From the NCBI GenBank assembly GCA_016223205.1, contig JACRPM010000008.1:1-51240 (forward strand): a DNA stretch of 51,240 nucleotides, written 5' to 3'. The notes under the pieces were generated by a model that was not told the DNA's origin, made no database searches, and saw only the letters and a list, made by a program, of their open reading frames with translations. Source of the DNA: Candidatus Saganbacteria bacterium (lineage in GTDB: Bacteria; Margulisbacteria; WOR-1; XYC2-FULL-46-14; WPAF01). This document shows, piece by piece, positions 49,601 to 51,240 of this stretch; positions within the stretch are counted from its first letter, which is position 1, and the number at the start of each line of letters is the position of its first letter. Position numbers and translations under genes: made by a program.

Positions 49601-51093
49601 GCGGTCGGTTGGGGGTGAGCGATATTGTATCCGAGATCGGCCAGGAATATTTACAGGAAGATTTACAAAATGGAATAGCGGCGGTGTTGGGATCAAACAG
49701 CCCGATCCTGCAATTCCTTCTCGAGCCGGTTGTGGAAGCGGAATTCTGGACCTCCTTGGCGCGTGGCCAGTTCGGCGCATTGAAAGAATTTTTCTCGACC
49801 AGCATGCCGGCCACCGGAGCGGGCATCGTGGGCGCCAGTGTTTATAACGTCCTGCTGAACATATTTGGGGTTTCCAAAGACAGCTGGGCGCGGGGAGTGC
49901 TGCCGCAAGTAACGGTCGGGGTTTTAAGCGCCATGAGCTATACGGCGCTGGCGAGCGGTACTGCGACCAGCACCTTGGGGCGGACCTTAAGCCGATTGCT
50001 CTCTAATCCTGTGACCCAAAGATTATTTGTGGCGCTATCGCTAAACCCGATCATAACCGATGGGGTCGCGCGCCTGTTCGGAGTTACGGATGAATTTGAA
50101 GTGGGCGGCAGGATAGCGCGCCAATCGCATCCTCTCGCTTACGATATTATTTCCTCCCTCCCGGGCGTGGGGAAAGAATACGCAACGGGCCTGATCAACA
50201 TATTTGATCCCGATGCCACCTATGATTATGAGATGGGATTAGCGGAAAGGTCCGCCCAGGCGGAGATCACCGGCCAAAATATAATTGACGCGCTTTCCGC
50301 CTTGACCCTGCTCTATATCGCGCAGAATCCCCCGGTGTTTAATCCCGAACTTTACGGAGACATACCGCACCTGGAAATAACCGATAATCCGGAGGTGACG
50401 GACCCGGAATATTACCGGCAATTGGTCGGCTACCTATCTCAAGCGATCGCCGCGCAGGGGCCGCAGGGTTTTGATCCTGCCTTGCTCGGGGGGACCGAAG
50501 AACTCCTGCCGCTCCCGCCCGCCGGGCTAAACCTGGCAGAGGCGGCCTATACCATGCTGGTGGGAATAGGATCAGGGGCGGATATTTCGGGTCAAATACC
50601 CGTCTACCAGGCGCTGGGGCTGATGGATGGACAAGGCCGGCCGATCGAAGGCAATTCTTATGTTGAGGAAGGCCGGCAGCTCTTGGCTTCCCGCCGGCAG
50701 AACGAAGAGGAGACGGGCTTGGTCCATGAGATCGCCCGCTTCATCGAACATGAGGGAGCAGAGGCGATCGATCTTATCCAGGATACCAACCGCGAGGTCG
50801 ACCAGGCCGAGGTCACCGGACTGATCCCCACCATCGATGTCAACCTGCCCATGGAATTGCTGGCTGATATCCGGGGAGTGGAGAATATCGATCCCGCCCA
50901 ATTGATGGAATATGTGATCGAACAAAATCAGGAAGCTATCGACGACCTTAAAGCCGCCCAGCAGAAGATCATCGATACCCTGCGACTGATCTCCCGCGCC
51001 CTGGCCGGGGAAGCGGTGGATATCGACTTCAGCGATCCCACGGTCCAGGCCGTATTAAAGTACCTGAAAAACCGCCTGCCCGCCCAACCATAA
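43624..51093 (+). CDS. Giant multidomain protein of unknown function (2489 residues)
   Basis: No signal peptide; a Pro-rich start to about residue 75. Residues 78-180 follow a GGDEF order (FSGVKWINDHWGH, then RQGPNFAVLLPE at the signature position, so catalytic residues are missing). A second such module lies near 300-400 (VIDLNAIGAF, YRHGGGSEEYYLAG) and a third near 1180-1290 (VSFDLD, MEGDSFSISIPD). Segments near 976-1055 (ending SNGRPLQMGETIIYY) and 1575-1650 look FHA-like. Four tandem repeats of about 50 residues lie at 1350-1549. Three hydrophobic stretches occur near 2060-2160, then a helical end. A strong AGAGGA site precedes ATG. Function unknown. Confidence 0.75.
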   Translation: MAEPRALNPYNQPPVPGIRQPVVRPNDRPSAQAPSSEIPDFVDPLDTYTPSSGATAATSPTLPADTIDQSQALYPQDRTGSLGSDAFIGLTESGLMNGQNVSWLLVNFSGVKWINDHWGHEAGNAYLLRVKAILEETIGAPVQIVRQGPNFAVLLPENVDAAAVMRSLEGKLRAGVDFTYLRRHSDGRAEIVPASYTAATEGRSRIFNQELLVYDATQQYSFEAIFAGLREETYYLNRPEMEYARYTIPQLIGNGLFQMVILDPQRLSTLNLEERLVGSEIPAYREDAIGSLTENRSGSENVRALEGDALNLLLESGRTQLAVIDLNAIGAFRSLGPLGDLMIDAVLEVRVLEAAQVLEGTGITLYRHGGGSEEYYLAGDVSEEQMANATRQFLEALNAEPLVLRVEVSDLESTAMGRRTLEYLKETGQYQPYQHTFENGQSAQVVDVDLTRVTRGILQPDGTYKTFLGLSGTAATGEIRRPADGEILEIRPEFRNNRFGVILEAFARGRDAVMELVEQAKPNNPNRDNLIVKAGPYRGTETMFRDGAEGISPDNLLTLITHYRSNIPRGTIELYSDADGRISFEPGAGRSFSIRITIIDGPQGAPYLQSLEVGEELRRESPRTERILVGSLARINRALLINVISWLGNSKQSQGRQLALIAQELNEFTREHPIETTVRSSTPAPVADNYPRPTNPDPFSGEPPRSADVRAMRGGPFYRSGTPEGVMAPQPAAAPVGTPSVNDLYTRIRNIGPNNQPWYMSLIPAEIAATYTPDQISVAVEDGQIVIEAHPNGQPVSFRIKLKVYPEGGFIEITDVDVMLTGGVGESNFAAQELTVVNRLLEGLRQIGAASQGAYQNVFINGVSSYYELYTLAWSGFSYVGDAATAAQVRAQVAQIENQVLQAIVDGQINMTGDRAQDLVTINQYIIDNNLWPNDLQMGGRITADAIPPIGAEQWAPVAASAVPSTPRVPIEPGQTMIYYYNSTWFYSVTMAADGQSVTLSNKYSTVEIHEGIPDIGAGIRPFMIYLKDGQLYMADQSRLPSHQATSNGRPLQMGETIIYYRDAIDPTIDYRAGIAQQMHLPGTAEVSYLGYKYTLLSLSEGHIQITRQSPSGEIVNLGELGLNENFGPFFAGPSGVVFFPYEATVQGINLVSPGPEAVLPAAPTADLFDHGIYTSATYISLNRYLLSLHRDASWVNVSFDLDQVEGQISAELRDKIQVQIYERLWAIAKEAGISSPVIVMEGDSFSISIPDILGPEVKEQIKAAIDQALAMGISATYVTTDAENGTKFNLIELQGQTAVVTFDSRQSHSDAELLAALSPEITVENPATIEGIPISMEGADLLAQTGADLVRLLGAIEAEQNLGIKVSEIVFRNGYFELIGEGGNLIDLDGVALESASGMPDLELRANIHTAIRSLRESGVGLTGVFVDGGNFMIYGTNNRPINVNGMLFKLSGEIPGNLNHAALMQAWDLASGMNLNPIGAVVHGGGSFEIELDSGHVLDRLMLEKISLAWEQSRLLGLNPASVNVLSEHFEIINAEGEVVDLIGFAQNGGLTPEQIATRTPDELRAMAAADLRAFNPELFVAPGEYRTIKIGENLLRVVNLGGRYMVAVSPEGAGQDLVWQPLPLSGELALDGGRVIVGLENGNVSARTVDVQAELTASFAALLQAGNAQLNPGVNNLKIENGRVRLATEREVPDAFLTLMPSGRLGVVIANQDYEGLQEGFSSLVRDYNSALATPTANYAGVPPMEPIALVMPEGFEDLKYRIGNEAAEILAPHLAGQERLDTRGLIRALRKFRDTGEITGALAELDMPTEQLEQLQGELIEVHGDYVRGRVYRFGKIEEAINNGESMDQATIEANLETLRRIAAQPDLAALIGADRLAALQTKLEAKLSTTPGPSAPATPIANPIIAVLMNDYHLTAAQVELVMRLFTEQGLSEQEFISKLAEIAPDLAANVSQLKEKLNQAILAQLTARAAADPEAAARLQEQFAMHGGRLGVSDIVSEIGQEYLQEDLQNGIAAVLGSNSPILQFLLEPVVEAEFWTSLARGQFGALKEFFSTSMPATGAGIVGASVYNVLLNIFGVSKDSWARGVLPQVTVGVLSAMSYTALASGTATSTLGRTLSRLLSNPVTQRLFVALSLNPIITDGVARLFGVTDEFEVGGRIARQSHPLAYDIISSLPGVGKEYATGLINIFDPDATYDYEMGLAERSAQAEITGQNIIDALSALTLLYIAQNPPVFNPELYGDIPHLEITDNPEVTDPEYYRQLVGYLSQAIAAQGPQGFDPALLGGTEELLPLPPAGLNLAEAAYTMLVGIGSGADISGQIPVYQALGLMDGQGRPIEGNSYVEEGRQLLASRRQNEEETGLVHEIARFIEHEGAEAIDLIQDTNREVDQAEVTGLIPTIDVNLPMELLADIRGVENIDPAQLMEYVIEQNQEAIDDLKAAQQKIIDTLRLISRALAGEAVDIDFSDPTVQAVLKYLKNRLPAQP
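47671..48270 (+). repeat. Four degenerate ~50-residue repeats within the giant protein
   Basis: Each unit has a helix (LGAIEAEQNLGI, AIRSLRESGVGL, AWDLASGMNLNP, AWEQSRLLGLNP), a strand ending in (F/H)-x-GG or N-G, and a strand with F-(E/M)-(L/I)-x ... followed by an (I/V)-(D/N) turn. DNA identity between units is low, so the duplication is old. Confidence 0.6.
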
Positions 51094-51140
51094 TATCCCC
51101 GGGTCTATAACAAAAAGTGTGCTAAATAGATAAGAAAAAA

Positions 51141-51187
51141 GTGGTAGGTTTGTCCTATCTTACGCAAAAAAGAGAGGGGCCTACCAC
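51141..51187. repeat. Inverted repeat before the right-edge transposase-like gene
   Basis: GTGGTAGG (51141-51148) and CCTACCAC (51180-51187) form an 8-bp inverted repeat with a 31-bp loop; the right arm touches the ATG at 51188. Upstream, AAAGTGTGCTAA near 51114 recalls CAGTGTGCTAA at 41250. The structure could sequester the GAGAGGGG ribosome-binding site within the loop. Confidence 0.6.
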
Positions 51188-51240
51188 ATGAAAAATGATA
51201 TATCAAAAATATTCCGTCTGCAAGCCTTTCGGGTTTTCAA
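51188..51240 (+). CDS. N-terminal fragment, probably a transposase
   Basis: Only 17 codons are visible: MKNDISKIFRLQAFRVF. A GAGAGGGG site precedes ATG. The hairpin-bearing leader and the position beside an IS-like repeat suggest the start of an IS transposase (ISL3-type is one possibility), but too little sequence is present to decide. Confidence 0.35.
   Translation, partial: MKNDISKIFRLQAFRVF

Overview
The window looks like chromosomal DNA of a diderm (outer-membrane) bacterium from an uncultured, genome-sequenced candidate lineage. The support is the mix of large outer-membrane beta-barrels, PorV-like proteins with FlgD-type C-terminal tails, type IV pilus genes, a DapL-type lysine route, DUF5674 and a deoxyhypusine-synthase-like polyamine operon. 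I would guess a Margulisbacteria/Saganbacteria (WOR-1) or Omnitrophota-like organism, but this is inference from gene content. Genes are densely packed with many 4-base stop/start overlaps, often with GTG or TTG starts.

Layout. 1-1360: the end of an IS3-type insertion sequence, then two damaged surface-protein genes (a FlgD-tailed fragment and a PorV-like gene lacking its N terminus). 1373-2910 (minus): prepilin peptidase, DivIC-like division protein, an S1-domain protein and tRNA-Leu(TAA) in one tight unit. 2941-10826 (plus): pilT, lipA, dapL, pdxA, rsmA, two-subunit fumarate hydratase, a half-length peptide-binding protein, a DUF4911-like protein and YqeG, broken only by two composite palindromic elements. 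10818-16098 (minus): ruvC-ruvA, a 1026-residue outer-membrane barrel and its NHL-repeat partner. 16166-24924: DUF5674 and a small unknown, a coiled-coil protein between two 50-bp direct repeats, a FabF-type ketosynthase, a histidine kinase convergent with its receiver, trpC, and divergent rsmH-ftsL-gltX. 24943-28570 (minus): an AT-richer AAA ATPase and the speD - deoxyhypusine-synthase-like - speB operon. 28652-31485: trpBA, an HD protein, queF. 31543-39033: a secreted tail-fibre-like protein, a TIG/FlgD-tail protein, an intact PorV-like protein, a membrane-anchored receiver protein, an ExeA-like ATPase and a degenerate HD-GYP-like protein. 39018-42000 (minus): pyrF, ribosomal protein S1, pcm. 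42015-51093: two small proteins with GAF-like features and a 2489-residue giant protein with three degenerate GGDEF-like modules. The right edge holds the start of what looks like another transposase.

Regulatory style. At least ten genes have a sigma70-type -10 box only 6-9 bases from the start codon, so leaderless or near-leaderless transcripts appear common. Two gene pairs (pilD/pilT and trpC/rsmH) have overlapping divergent promoters. Three copies of a multi-hairpin element with 9-bp terminal inverted repeats sit at gene junctions and, in two cases, place GGGGTGAGG directly before the next start codon as its ribosome-binding site.

Most striking: the 42015-51093 cluster of signalling-domain-derived proteins without recognisable catalytic residues; the polyamine operon; the composite repeat family, with related palindromes inserted inside rsmH; and the paired FlgD-tail/PorV-like loci. 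No gene-free stretch exceeds 300 bases.
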